Shown here one piece after another: positions 1 to 9,160 of a stretch of 21,721 bases of DNA (positions within the stretch are counted from its first letter, which is position 1; each line of letters opens with the position of its first letter). The notes under the pieces were generated by a model, which was not told the origin of the DNA, did not search any database, and was given only the letters and a program-made list of their open reading frames with translations. Location of the stretch: NCBI GenBank assembly GCA_001579985.1, contig LRSR01010502.1, positions 1 to 21,721 of the forward strand, read 5' to 3'. The translations under genes were made by a program, and so were the position numbers. The DNA is from Hypsibius dujardini (lineage: Eukaryota > Tardigrada > Eutardigrada > Parachela > Hypsibiidae).

Positions 1-332
1 CAGTCAATTATGTGATGTTTTTTGTATATGAGGAGAGGGGGGGGTGGGTCGACCATTGATTACGATCCAGGGGTGGGTAAAAAATGTAGATATTGATTAC
101 GTAATATGTGAATGATCCCTTAGGTATTTTGAACGGCTTTTAAATCGTTCGAAGAGATTTGCCGTTTGACCTTAAGTTTTTTACGTATTTTCATTGTCAA
201 TTTTCAAACCAAAACTCATATCAGTCTCCTTGCCACTTGATGCCACCCATAAAAAGGGGGGAAATCCTCTACCATAAATACCAGCTGTTTTTAATTGCTT
301 CGTCCTGATTTTGCTCCGACTTTTTTCTCCAG
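1..332 (+). other. NPRL3 intron (right part)
   Basis: This stretch shows no coding exon. It ends in a pyrimidine-rich tract and CAG, the acceptor of the NPRL3 exon, and it is AT-rich apart from a G-rich patch at about 30-80. That patch carries a short string (gtcgaccattg, then ttac) resembling the loop of the foldback element at 4756-4914, so it may be an old remnant. Confidence 0.5.
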
Positions 333-962
333 ATCTTTTCTATGGCGGGCCATCTCATCTACTGGGCCAAAGCGCGGCTCATCTTTCCGGTCTGCGAGAC
401 CAACGTGTACGCTCTCTCCTCCGACGCCTCCACCAAAGTCCTCTCCGACACGGTGGACGAGTTTGCCCGTCGCTTCTCCGACCTCAGTCTCCTGGAAATC
501 CTCTCTGATTTCTCCATGCCACAGCCGATGCGCGACATGATTTCACCCTTCTCGGAGAACATCGACACCGGCAAGCTAACCCAAATCGTCATCTGGTGCC
601 TGCGGAAGGAGCTTCTCATGCAGCTGCACACTTTCGTCTACCTGGTCCCGCAGGACGTGCAGGACCTTCACTACCTGCAAAACGAGTCGCTAAACTGGCT
701 CTCCTTGCCGTACGCCATTCGTGACACGATTAACGCCATCCCCGCGGCGGCGGCCATCACTGAAGACGGCCAGCCGAGCGAGCTGGTCTTCTTCATGAAA
801 ATCATCCCGTATCTCCGCGGTCGCACCCATCTGGAGGAGATGATGTTTAACCTGAACGTGAAACGCTCCCAACTGACCACGGTGTTGGACAAATTTCGCG
901 AGGTCTTAGTCACGACCGTTTACGAGGACCCGAACATTCAGAATTTCCACAAAACCCTGTGA
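333..962 (+). CDS. NPRL3: NPRL3, C-terminal coding exon (partial gene; 5' exons outside window)
   Basis: This is the last coding exon of the GATOR1 subunit NPRL3. With NPRL2 and DEPDC5, NPRL3 restrains mTORC1 at the lysosome when amino acids are scarce. The exon follows a pyrimidine-rich tract and CAG ending at 332, is open from there, and ends in TGA at 960-962, giving 209 residues. The protein resembles the NPRL3 C-terminus throughout. It has the HLIYWAKARLIFPVCE block near its start, a QIVIWCLRKELLMQLHTFVYL block, and a final PYLRGRTHLEEMMFN / RSQLTTVLDKFREVLV / EDPNI block. Human NPRL3 carries a long low-complexity insert between these blocks, which is nearly absent here. The ATG at 342 lies inside the exon and is not the true start. 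The gene converges on bystin, with only 52 bp between the two stop codons. Identification is by remembered family sequence and is strong. Confidence 0.9.
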   Translation: MFSMAGHLIYWAKARLIFPVCETNVYALSSDASTKVLSDTVDEFARRFSDLSLLEILSDFSMPQPMRDMISPFSENIDTGKLTQIVIWCLRKELLMQLHTFVYLVPQDVQDLHYLQNESLNWLSLPYAIRDTINAIPAAAAITEDGQPSELVFFMKIIPYLRGRTHLEEMMFNLNVKRSQLTTVLDKFREVLVTTVYEDPNIQNFHKTL

Positions 963-963
963 T

Positions 964-969
964 TTTATT
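964..969 (-). promoter_or_regulatory. Poly(A) signal AATAAA of bystin
   Basis: On the minus strand AATAAA lies about 45 nt after the bystin stop, next to the NPRL3 stop codon. A bystin transcript ending downstream of it would overlap the NPRL3 coding exon in antisense. Confidence 0.55.
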
Positions 970-1000
970 TTTTCAAAGTCTTAATTTTTGTAACTAAACC

Positions 1001-1006
1001 AATAAA
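1001..1006 (+). promoter_or_regulatory. Poly(A) signal AATAAA of NPRL3
   Basis: A canonical AATAAA lies 39 nt after the NPRL3 stop codon. Cleavage 10-30 nt downstream would put the NPRL3 mRNA end inside the antisense coding exon of bystin. Confidence 0.6.
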
Positions 1007-1014
1007 ACAGTCAA

Positions 1015-4000
1015 TCATTCCTCCATCGGCACACCAGCAGCACCAGCTGGGAGCTCCACGTCGCGGCTTTTTGAATTGAGCAGCTCTCGCCGCACATCCG
1101 GTGTGATGGAGTAGTGGAACTGGCAGTTGGTCAGCTCCATCAGGGCGTCCTTCTGCTCCGCGGCCAGATCTTCCTTGTAACGTTGGACAAAGACCAGCAG
1201 GCTCTGGTGCCACAATACGGGAAGCTTCCGTTTGTCGCTCATAAACCTGGAACAAGGAAAACGAAACTAAACACGAGGAACCGCTTCTTCCACCGGCATC
1301 ACCAATCCGTCAATCAACATCTTCGTACTGCTTGGTTAGAGATCGCAAAACTAAACGAAAAAACCGAACCAACACTTCCAGTTCTTTGGTTTAGTTTTTT
1401 TATTCTGGTTTATAAAAAAAACTCAACTAAAACTTCAAGTAATTAAATTTTTGGTTATAGTTTTCGTTCAGCTTTTGAAAACCAGTAATCTAAAAATGGT
1501 TACTAAAGATTAGTGGGAAAAAGCTTTTAAAATTAGTGGAATAAATGGGTAAAAGTAAAGCAATAATAATTAAAAGAAACTAAACTTATAAAATTGGTTA
1601 CTGTATTTTCGCGTTAGACAGGGACAGTGTACGATCTGTGGAACGTTTAATCGGCCACGCGGCGCTGGTGCTGTGTGTACGGTGCACACAAGCCGTGGAC
1701 ACGTTCCACTCCACTACAACTGTCCCTGTCTAACGCGAAAATACAGTACTTTGACGCTTTTCCCGGCATTGTTATTTATCAATCACTCCTTGGTCAGAAC
1801 CCGAAAATAATCTCAAGCCTTCACGCCGTACCGCATAAAGTGGTGGACCGTTGCATCAATCACGCGAAACGGTAACGCGTACTTCTTGTCCAGCAGAATC
1901 TTGAGAAACACACTGTTGGCCCCGCACCACTCCATTTCGGCGATCTTTAGGATGGCCGCACTGGAATGCAGCACCGGGATGGAGTTTTTGGAGATGATGC
2001 CGCTGATGATGACGGCTTCCCGTAGAGAGCAGTTTCCACTCTGCCACAAGCAAACAAAGAAAGTCAGACAGAATCATACATAGACGAAAGGAATAACTGG
2101 ACAGGTTCGCATTTGGCACGACATAGCGACGCAGCGTACCTCACAGAGCGGCAACAAAATCGCCTTGAAGAACGCGCCAGGCTTGAAGAGTGCCTTCCTC
2201 AATGCTTGATAAAGGTGAAAGTTTAACCGCTTGAATTCCGCAATATCGTCACGAATGCGGGGTAGCAGCACCAAATTGTAGAACCTTTAATGAGATGGAA
2301 ACAAAATCTGGTAGCTAGATCCATTGAACCTGACTGATCAGTCGCCGGAAGCTTACCGTCAACGACAAGATCGAGAACACTCGAAGGTCCGGAGAATGGG
2401 CAAAAGGGGCGGGGCAGGGGTTGCTTTTCAAGCATCGAACAATCAACCACTTGACCACCCCCTGCTCCGCCCCTTCTGCCCATACCCCGGACCCTCCAGT
2501 GTACTCAACCACCTGGCCACACCCTACTCCGCCCCTTTTGTCCATACCCCGGACCCTCCACTGTACTCAACCATCTAGCCACCCCCTGCTCCGCCCCTTT
2601 TGCCCATACCCCGTACCCTCCAGTGTACTCAATCTTGTCGTTGATTGTACCTCTGTGCCAATCGTTCTTTTAAGTTCGAAGCAAAGAGTCGAGTTGCCTG
2701 AAAAACCGCCGCTGCGGACCATGTCTCCGGTTCGGTGATGTAAAGCACCTGCAATCAAATCAATTACATTACTGCCCATGGGCATAGAAAAAATCATTCC
2801 AACTCAGATAGCGTAATAGAAATATATACCTGTTCCCAGTTTGGGAGCTTAGGGATGACTTTAAAGGCCTTTGGGAGTTTTCCGCTGCGGTATTTCTTCA
2901 AGACATCTCGTACACCCTGATAGAGAGCCACGACCGCGGGATCGACCTTCTGAATGATCAGGCTTGCCGGTTCCGACACGGCGCTGTCCAGTTCGGTTTT
3001 TTTCTCCGACAGTTTTCCGCGTAAAATCTCCGCCAAAGTCTGACGTGCCGGCGCGTCCTTCACCATGAACATTTCCAAGGCCTTTTCCTCCTCTTCCGTG
3101 ATGTTCTAGAAAAAAATTTAAAAAAAGAGGATAAAAACCGCTGAAAGATCTCGGAACAACTGTTTAGACTGCATTAAAAAATGTATAAAAAAATATCAAG
3201 TAATAAAAGGCTATTTTCAATAAAAAATATATTTTATTTTAATCTGAAAAAATGCCGAAAATTTTTTAATTTAAACAAAAATACCGACAAATGGCAAGTT
3301 GCGCCGCACAAATCCATCCAAACTCTAGCATTTACTCAACGAGGTGTTCATTAAACCTAATCAATCAATAAATCACTTCAATAAAAGTCAACTAAAAAAT
3401 CAACTATAACTAAGTCATACCACGTCAATTCATTAATCAATCTACCAATCAACCGACATGGCTCACGTATTCAATCAATCAATCAGTTCAATAAGTGTCA
3501 ACTAAAAAAGTCAAGTCATACCGCTTGAATTGATCAATCAACCGACCGATTAGATGCGAACTTAGCCAAACAACATGGCTTAAGTATTCAATCAATCAAT
3601 CAGTTCAATAAGCGTCAACTAAAAAATTCAAGTCGTACCGCTTCAATTGATCAATCAACCGACCGATCAAATCCAAACTTAGCCAAACAACATGGTTCAC
3701 GTATTCAATCAATCAATTCCCCACTCGTCCACAAAAAAACACCGAACGTACAATCGGTTCATAAAAATCTCCTCCACTCTCCGGTTCCTCCGCGTCGGAT
3801 TCCTCATCGGATCCCGTTACAGTGGGCGGAATCACTCGCTTCCTACAAAAAAAACACTCATTTCGGCATTGAAGGACCTTTCCAATCCGGTCCCGCAGAA
3901 AATAAACACGCACTTCTGCTGCGATTTCGCAGAGGAAGACGCAACGGGCTCCCCGAGCTCCACGACATCTTCCAGCTCATCCTGCTGCTCCCGCGCCTGG

Positions 4001-4234
4001 CGGAGAATGTTCTCCGACAGCTTTCCACTCACAAACTGGAAAATTAAGAGGTGAAGTAAGCGGAATGGAAGAACACGTGCGAGAAAGCAAACTTACTTTG
4101 TCCTGTTGCTTCTCTTTCTTCTCTTTGATCCGCGGTGCTTTGGAAACATTCTGCTCGCCGACAATTTGATGCGTCAAGGATTGGTCTTTGGTCCGGGTCT
4201 CGTGTGTGAGTTTCAGCTTCTTAATTTTACCCAT
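1015..4234 (-). CDS. BYSL: Bystin (BYSL/Enp1), complete, 8 coding exons
   Basis: Bystin is the 40S ribosome-assembly factor homologous to yeast Enp1, needed for 18S pre-rRNA processing and pre-40S export. Coding exons on the minus strand are 4234-4097, 4035-3914, 3842-3752, 3105-2830, 2748-2651, 2284-2140, 2040-1832 and 1246-1015. All junctions are GT-AG and all phases agree, giving 436 aa against 437 in human bystin. Supporting blocks are [14 protein letters not shown] (exon 2), an acidic [10 protein letters not shown] (exon 3), [18 protein letters not shown] and [20 protein letters not shown] (exon 4), [18 protein letters not shown] (exon 5), [20 protein letters not shown] (exon 6), [20 protein letters not shown] (exon 7) and [20 protein letters not shown] (exon 8). 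The start has a good context (AACCATGG) and gives the basic MGKIKKLK N-terminus. The least certain junction is intron 2 (71 bp, donor GTGCGT), which is needed to avoid an in-frame stop. Introns 3, 5 and 7 are swollen by repeats. Confidence 0.95.
1601..1746. mobile_element. Foldback/MITE-like element in bystin intron 7, TA-flanked
   Basis: A perfect 30-bp inverted repeat (1599-1628 with 1719-1748) encloses about 90 bp. The outermost base pairs are TA on both sides (1599-1600 and 1747-1748), consistent with a Tc1/mariner-type TA target duplication around a 146-bp element with terminal CTGTATTTTCGCG. An inner 9-bp pair (gtggaacgt at 1638-1646, acgttccac at 1701-1709) extends the hairpin. There is no transposase, so it would be non-autonomous. 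Confidence 0.7.
2356..2647. mobile_element. Foldback MITE-like element (family 1) inserted at the bystin intron 5 splice donor
   Basis: The ends are inverted copies of CCGTCAACGACAAG and its partner CTTGTCGTTGATTG, flanked by TA at 2354-2355 and 2648-2649. The left arm contains GGGCAAAAGGGGCGGGGCAGGGG. The right arm is present three times in tandem. Family 1 is best seen in the near-intact copy at 4756-4914. The right-hand TA lies inside the 5' splice site of bystin intron 5 on the minus strand. Confidence 0.8.
2455..2640. repeat. 62-bp tandem triplication of a MITE arm
   Basis: Three consecutive 62-bp units (2455-2516, 2517-2578, 2579-2640) each contain a CTRCTCCGCCCCTT core, then CATACCCCG, ACCCTCCA and GTACTCAA. 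Only the third unit runs into the terminal CTTGTCGTTGATTG. The extra two units are an internal amplification of one arm of the foldback element. Confidence 0.85.
3354..3717. repeat. Tandem repeat, about 110-117 bp unit, in bystin intron 3
   Basis: Roughly three diverged copies, with units anchored on TTCAATAA at about 3377, 3487 and 3604. Each carries AGTCAACT or GTCAACTAAAA, a CATACC or GTACC box, a GATCAATCAACCGACC box and runs of ATCA. The array accounts for more than half of the 646-bp intron, which ends just before the exon 3 donor (3751) in bystin orientation. Confidence 0.75.
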
Positions 4235-4753
4235 GGTTTGAGGCTGTGATAAATTGCGGACGATAATTAAAAATGTTAAATTTATCTACTGGTAAATTTG
4301 TAAGTAAAATGAAAGCGGAATGATTGGGAAATCACAAATTGCCAGCAACAGCTGTTTTGGTGGATTGATTTGTTTGCCCCAAATGAAGTGGACCGAGGAG
4401 AGCGCCCAATAAACCCTTGCTATAAATGGGTGGCCATATTGTAGCACTACCCGTTTTAAGCAATCTAGCCTGTTAAGTACACCAACCCGCACTGATTGAG
4501 ATCAATGGCTTAAATCGGTAGCGCTATAATACGGCCACGTGCGTAATTCATGATTTAGCTTTGCAGTTTTCCTGTGTCGTCGAGTAACCTAATATCGAGA
4601 GTCGATGAAAAGGATTCTTTCATTCGTGCAAGTTCTTCTTTCGATTGGTACGAGTACTGCTAGTGCTGGCATAATGGCAAATTCAAAACTGCATGAACAT
4701 TGAATATTGATCACCATTCACTAGTGCTCGCAAAAAGCCTACTTTAAGACAGG
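4235..4753. other. Intergenic stretch between PUS10 3' end and bystin start
   Basis: It should hold the bystin promoter and the PUS10 3' end. I see no canonical AATAAA on the minus strand and no TATA box placed convincingly for bystin. A 32-codon plus-strand reading frame (4605-4703) begins with a hydrophobic, signal-like stretch but has no family resemblance that I recognise. Confidence 0.4.
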
Positions 4754-4755
4754 TA

Positions 4756-4914
4756 CAGTCAACGACAAGATTGAGTGTAATGGAGGGTCCGGGGGATGGG
4801 CAAAAGGGGCGGAGCAGGGGTGATTTTCATACAATCGACCATTGCTTACCCCCTGCTCCGCCCCTTTTGCTCATCCCCCGGACCCTCCATTACACTCAAT
4901 CTTGTCGTTGACTG
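4756..4914. mobile_element. Foldback MITE (family 1), near-intact reference copy, TA-flanked
   Basis: A 159-bp near-perfect palindrome. The left arm begins CAGTCAACGACAAGATTGAG and the right arm ends with its reverse complement. The duplicated TA is at 4754-4755 and 4915-4916. The arms include a G-rich run (GGAGGGTCCGGGGGATGGG, then CAAAAGGGGCGG) and its C-rich mirror; the loop is about 30 nt. The CAGT terminus and TA duplication fit the Tc1/mariner class. It ends 9 bp before the PUS10 stop codon position (4926-4928), so it lies in the PUS10 3' UTR. Confidence 0.85.
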
Positions 4915-4925
4915 TATCGGGGATG

Positions 4926-7674
4926 TCAATTCAACGAAAAGGCAGAACGACCGGGAGGCCAAACCAAATCTACCGCCAACACGTCCAACTCCTCACACTC
5001 CACCTCTTTCCGCAGCAGAGCGGACACGCTCGGCGCAGTCCGCCCAAAATCACTATGGATAAATTCTTTGACGTAGGTGCCGGCTTGCGTCTTCATTGTC
5101 AGGCGAAAGTGATGCGGCTTGCCAGCGATCGGTTCAGCTGAGAAATCAAAAACTCGTCGGAGACGCTCCGCATTGGCGCGCCGGTGGAGCACCCGGACGG
5201 GGGTTTTCTGTTTTATCTGCAGAGTGGTCAGTTCGTTGATTTGGCGGAGGTCTTCGGGCGTGACAAGCTCCCTCATCGAGCATAAGGCCGAGTAGGTCTT
5301 TGTCTTGTCCTCCTCCCCGGTTTTGATTATGGTCATGTCAGATCGCTCCACCACGCTTAAGTACTTCACCTGAATGAGAGAAAAAACGAATCAATCATGC
5401 CTTTTATTTAAAAGAAAGGGAAAGCAAAAAAGCAACCGGAAACTATCAGTCAACGAAATAGGCAAACAGAAACACTGTAAAAAGTCGATAAGCAGACAAG
5501 CAGAATGAAAACAGATAGAAAGAGACAGACCAGACAGATAAACACACAAATAAACAAACAGAAACACGGACAACCCGACAAACCGACGGACAGAAAGATG
5601 AGTAGACAGACAATCACACAGAAAGGCAGGCAGACCGGCAGACAGACAACAAACAAACACACAGGCAGGCAGGCAGACAGACAGACAGACGGCCAGTCAG
5701 ATAGATGGCCTCACAACTAGAATGAGGGGCAGACAAGTAAAACGGCTAGACATGCAGCAAAATCAGACTGAAACGGCTCCATGGGAGGTAAGACCACTTG
5801 ACCAACAAACCTCAATATCTTTGTGAGACTCGTTAATCTGCACCTCCACCTTCGCCATCTCCAGTTCCGTCAATCCCGCATACTTCGCGCCAATCAACTC
5901 CACACCGAATGGTCGGCCCTCTCCCAGCATCAGCACGTCAATATCCTCCCTGCCAGAGGCCATGAACCGCGAGCTCTCCGCCTGAAACGCCGCTTCCAGT
6001 CTAGCACAAATCATTTCCTCCACCGACGCGTCGCCCTTTCGCTCCTCCTCGATGAACCACGGTGTCTGACTGACCGTCCGGGAGTATTTTAGGTAGCGCC
6101 CGGCTACAAACACCGAACAGGGAATGCAGGTGATTTGGACAAGGGTCGAGGGCACGGTCAGCGGCCTCGGCGGAAACGGGAAGAGGAGATTGAAGTCGTA
6201 GGAGCGCATGGACGCGAGGACTTTCTCGAGACTGTGCCGCGTGACGATGCGTTTCATCTTCCCGTCAGGGCCACGTTTTTCCTGCGAAAGAAATTACCGT
6301 GGATGTCAAACTTATTGAAGAGATACCTTGGTTATTTCAATAATCCTAAACGATTTTCTGGTTACTTGTGAACAAATTCACAGAGGGAGGGAGGAAGCTA
6401 ATTTGTATTTCGCTTTTTATACCAACTGCAAGCAAAACTCGAAATTAGCCAGTTTTGAGTTCATTCCCATTTCTGGCGCCCAAAAACTAAAACTGGATAA
6501 AGGTCTACGTTTTTATAGGCAATAAAATAAATGTAACACGTTTTTTTTGTGGATGCGTTTTTGCGTTTAGATTAAACAAATTAATTAATTATTTATTTAA
6601 TAACTAATTAACCAATTAACTAAAAATTAATCAATTGCGTCTACTACTAAAATCAAAATAAAATCAAACGACTTCAAACTCATTAAAGCAGATCCAACTA
6701 AGCGAGTCTTTCTGGCGCTCGATGCAATTTCTAATCGAGCTCACTTGAAACGACTGCGGATACTTGGCTGTCAAAGCCTCACACTCTTTCCCATCCATCT
6801 GGGCATTCTCCACGGCAAGATTGATCTCCAAGCCCTCATGCCCCACCCATCGCGTCCCGAAAAATCCCGTCAAGACCGGCGTGACCACCGCTTTCCATGC
6901 GTCTTTGACCGCCAGACGGCCGGAAATTTTCTCCGCTGATTCGTCCCAGTATTCGTCGAAAATGCGGGAGCGAATGTCCGCGCCATTGGGCGCGGTCAGG
7001 GAGCACCAGAATGTCCGCAGGGTGTAGCCGTTTTGTTGGACGTGGTGCTGAATGCGAGTGAGGAAGGCCAGGCTAGTGAAGGACTCTTGCAGCAGGCCGA
7101 AACAACAGGGGCACACATCGGCGACGTCGTAAACACCTGCGAACAACAATCAATCAATCAACCATTTCGAACATATTAAAGGGCTCGCGTAGAACTCAAT
7201 CTCAATTAAAAATGCCCTGCACTTACGAAGTAACGCATTTTCAAAAAGAAATCCCCATTTTTACCCACGAAATCGTCGATTTAAATCAGTCAAATAAAAC
7301 TAAATCTACTAAATTCCAAACGGAAACAAGATATGAATCAGCTAACCAATCGACCAATCAATCACGCCTTATAATAAGGATCTTTTTGCAGCAAACCCAA
7401 TGATCAATCAATCAACGAACAAAAATGTATGGGCATCACCAGGGAATTGATTACCGTTTTTGCCAGGGTCGCCATCCAAATTGTCCACTTTTTTGTCACT
7501 CGACAAGATGGCCATGTGGAGAGCCATGATGGAGGAGGCATTGCGGAGGACGGTGGGATTCGTTTCACCGGCAATGCGGATTAGGCAACGATGACAAACC
7601 CCCAAGGACTGAAGGCGCTTCGTTGTGTCTTTGTGGCTCGCCAGGCGTAAAATCGCTTTTGGAGGGTCTGTCAT
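4926..7674 (-). CDS. PUS10: PUS10, RNA pseudouridine synthase, complete, 4 coding exons
   Basis: PUS10 makes pseudouridine 54/55 in the T-loop of tRNAs, and in animals it also has a nuclear role in microRNA processing. Minus-strand exons are 7674-7455, 7136-6745, 6281-5811 and 5369-4926, with consistent phases and GT-AG borders. They give 508 aa; human PUS10 has 529. The start is the ATG at 7674, since the codon at 7683 is TTG. Two CxxC pairs of the N-terminal zinc site are visible (C27/C30 and C82/C85). The catalytic domain carries AGRYLKYSR, QTPWFIEEERK, and the SGREDIDVLMLGEGRPF block (313-329) that holds the catalytic aspartate. The C-terminal exon has EEDKTKTYSAL, QKTPVRVLHRRA, HHFRLTMKTQAGTYVKEFIH and DFGRTAPSVSALL. 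The region between the zinc site and the catalytic domain is more diverged, as usual. Intron 3 holds a long tetranucleotide tract. Confidence 0.94.
5510..5705. repeat. (ACAG)n-rich degenerate microsatellite in PUS10 intron 3
   Basis: A degenerate run of ACAG/CAGA with AAAC and GGCAGGCAG variants, purest at about 5665-5695. On the PUS10 sense strand it reads as CTGT. The Cys/Leu/Ser/Val-rich reading frames across it are artefacts of the repeat. Confidence 0.85.
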
Positions 7675-8404
7675 TTTCGGCAAAGATTCGCGTGAGAGAT
7701 TTCAAGTAATAAGAACCTTGAAAAAATATGTATACCAGGAGGTGCGAGAACAATGCAAAATTGCATTTGTGAAATTGAAAAAAAAACAACGAAAAACAGA
7801 CTTAAATGCTTTTCAGCGGTGGCGGAACGGCCGAACTATGTATGCCGCTCCGCCGACTTATCAGTTCAATCAGTCAATCGATCAAGGGATACTCTGCACA
7901 AGGGCGCATGCGCTACGGCGGTACGGTCTATTCAGCGTCCCTGAAAATCAATCAATCCATCGATAAAAGTGCATACAAATTCCACCGCCCTCTCAAAAAC
8001 CTAAAGCCACGCGAATCTCGGATTCTCGGAGTGCTTCCGCTGCTTTCCTTTATTAAAACTCGGCCTTTCAAAGTGCAGGAATTTCATGGAACGTGATACT
8101 TCGGACGGGATCAGTAAATGAAACAGAAACGGACGGGACGGACGAAAGTCCAGCAACAGGTGCAAGCAATCAGCTGAGATTAAATCCCCCATACTCCCCC
8201 ATACGTAGGATAAATAAAACAGAGAAACATGACTAATTAGATTCAAATATCAGAGAGATTACACCATACAAACGACATAAGGAAGAACGAATTCGACGAA
8301 GGCGGCGCATCACGTGAGAGGCAGAACAGCGCGTCAATCAACCAATCAACCGCTGGCTTCCATTCCACCGCAACGGGGGCGATCCCAATCAGTCAATCAA
8401 TCGC
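7675..8404. other. Spacer between RNASEK 3' end and PUS10 start
   Basis: No coding exon is recognised. It must hold the RNASEK 3' UTR and the PUS10 promoter. It contains several (ATCA)n patches (for example 7953-7963 and 8333-8402). Minus-strand AATAAA lies at 8049-8054, about 350 nt after the RNASEK stop. Confidence 0.4.
8049..8054 (-). promoter_or_regulatory. Candidate poly(A) signal for RNASEK
   Basis: AATAAA on the minus strand, about 350 nt downstream of the RNASEK stop. It implies a moderately long 3' UTR ending before the PUS10 start. No alternative canonical hexamer was seen closer. Confidence 0.35.
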
Positions 8405-8698
8405 TCACATTCCGGTGTAGGGGGCGGGTCGGATGTTGACCATCATTTGATGGCCGGAGAAGGCCAGCAGGAGGACGTACAGTGCGGCACAGACCCAGCA
8501 GTTGTAAGCCTGCTGTTTGTACGCCGCGTCGGCCATCTCCGGGTGGCTGATAAAATCCGCCTCGTTGATAGGGACATCCTCCACCAGGTTGACCGAGCGG
8601 ACGTAGAAAAACGCTCCCATGATGGCCAGCTGGATGACTCCCCACACGCTGAGGATGATTCCGCAGATGGAGAGGGTTGGGCCGCAAATTTTTTTCAT
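8405..8698 (-). CDS. RNASEK: Ribonuclease kappa (RNASEK), single exon
   Basis: A 97-residue membrane protein of the ribonuclease kappa family; human RNASEK has 98 residues. The family was described as an endoribonuclease in insects, and the human protein associates with the V-ATPase and is needed for endosomal uptake. Visible here are the N-terminal MKKICGPTLSICGIILS, a first hydrophobic segment (about residues 6-33, including VWGVIQLAIMGAFFYV), the family signature NLVEDVPINEADF in the loop, then AYNCW and a second hydrophobic segment (VCAALYVLLLAFSG). The ATG at 8698 is the first in frame and has AAAATG context; the upstream extension lacks an ATG. The coding region is uninterrupted, whereas the vertebrate gene, as I recall it, has introns. 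It is divergent from MFSD11 across about 2.1 kb. Confidence 0.93.
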   Translation of the reverse strand: MKKICGPTLSICGIILSVWGVIQLAIMGAFFYVRSVNLVEDVPINEADFISHPEMADAAYKQQAYNCWVCAALYVLLLAFSGHQMMVNIRPAPYTGM

Positions 8699-9160
8699 TT
8701 TGGATGGACACAACTTTGATGGAGGTTTGGGGGGCGGAAAATACGGGAATGGCAACAGGTATATTTCAGAATGTGTTTTTTTTCATTCAGCTGTGGGTTT
8801 GTTGCCTAGGAATCCAGCCCGAACGTGCACGTGGAATTGGAAGACAAATGTAGTTGGAATTCCAGCTGATTCGAAATTCCAATTCCAATTTGCCCGCCGT
8901 ACATGTAGTACTATTCTAATATTTGTTCACTGTGCAAGCGTAATTAATGCAAATTCCAACGGATAGAATTTTTACATATCATTTAATTTTAATTACATCT
9001 GGTTTCTGTGTGAGAAATATTTCCACGGAACCAAATACAGAATGATTATTCTAATTAGATTCCGTTCAGTGCCATTTTTACTAGTACCTGGGTATCATTC
9101 GGGGGCTTCTCACATAAGCCACTTCCGGTCATTGCTTTTCTAGTACAAGTATAGCGAAAG

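Noticed and set aside
342-962. Treating ATG 342 as the start of a complete 206-aa gene.
   Set aside because: The frame is open back to a clear CAG acceptor at 332 and the product matches only the C-terminal part of NPRL3.
1114-1446. 110-codon plus-strand frame antisense to the last bystin exon.
   Set aside because: Shadow frame; bystin similarity on the minus strand explains the coding signal.
2223-2738. Several reading frames with Pro/Arg/Gly-rich products across bystin intron 5.
   Set aside because: They are the C- and G-rich arms of the foldback element read in different frames, with repeat-derived similarity to each other only.
3843-3913. Reading through bystin intron 2 without splicing.
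   Set aside because: The frame meets a stop soon after; splicing out 71 bp (GTGCGT to TTGTAG) joins blocks that match bystin on both sides.
7800-7960. Possible tRNA-like or palindromic GC-rich segment (repeated CGGCGG and CCGCC strings).
   Set aside because: No cloverleaf with a T-loop could be drawn, and the arms do not pair over any useful length.
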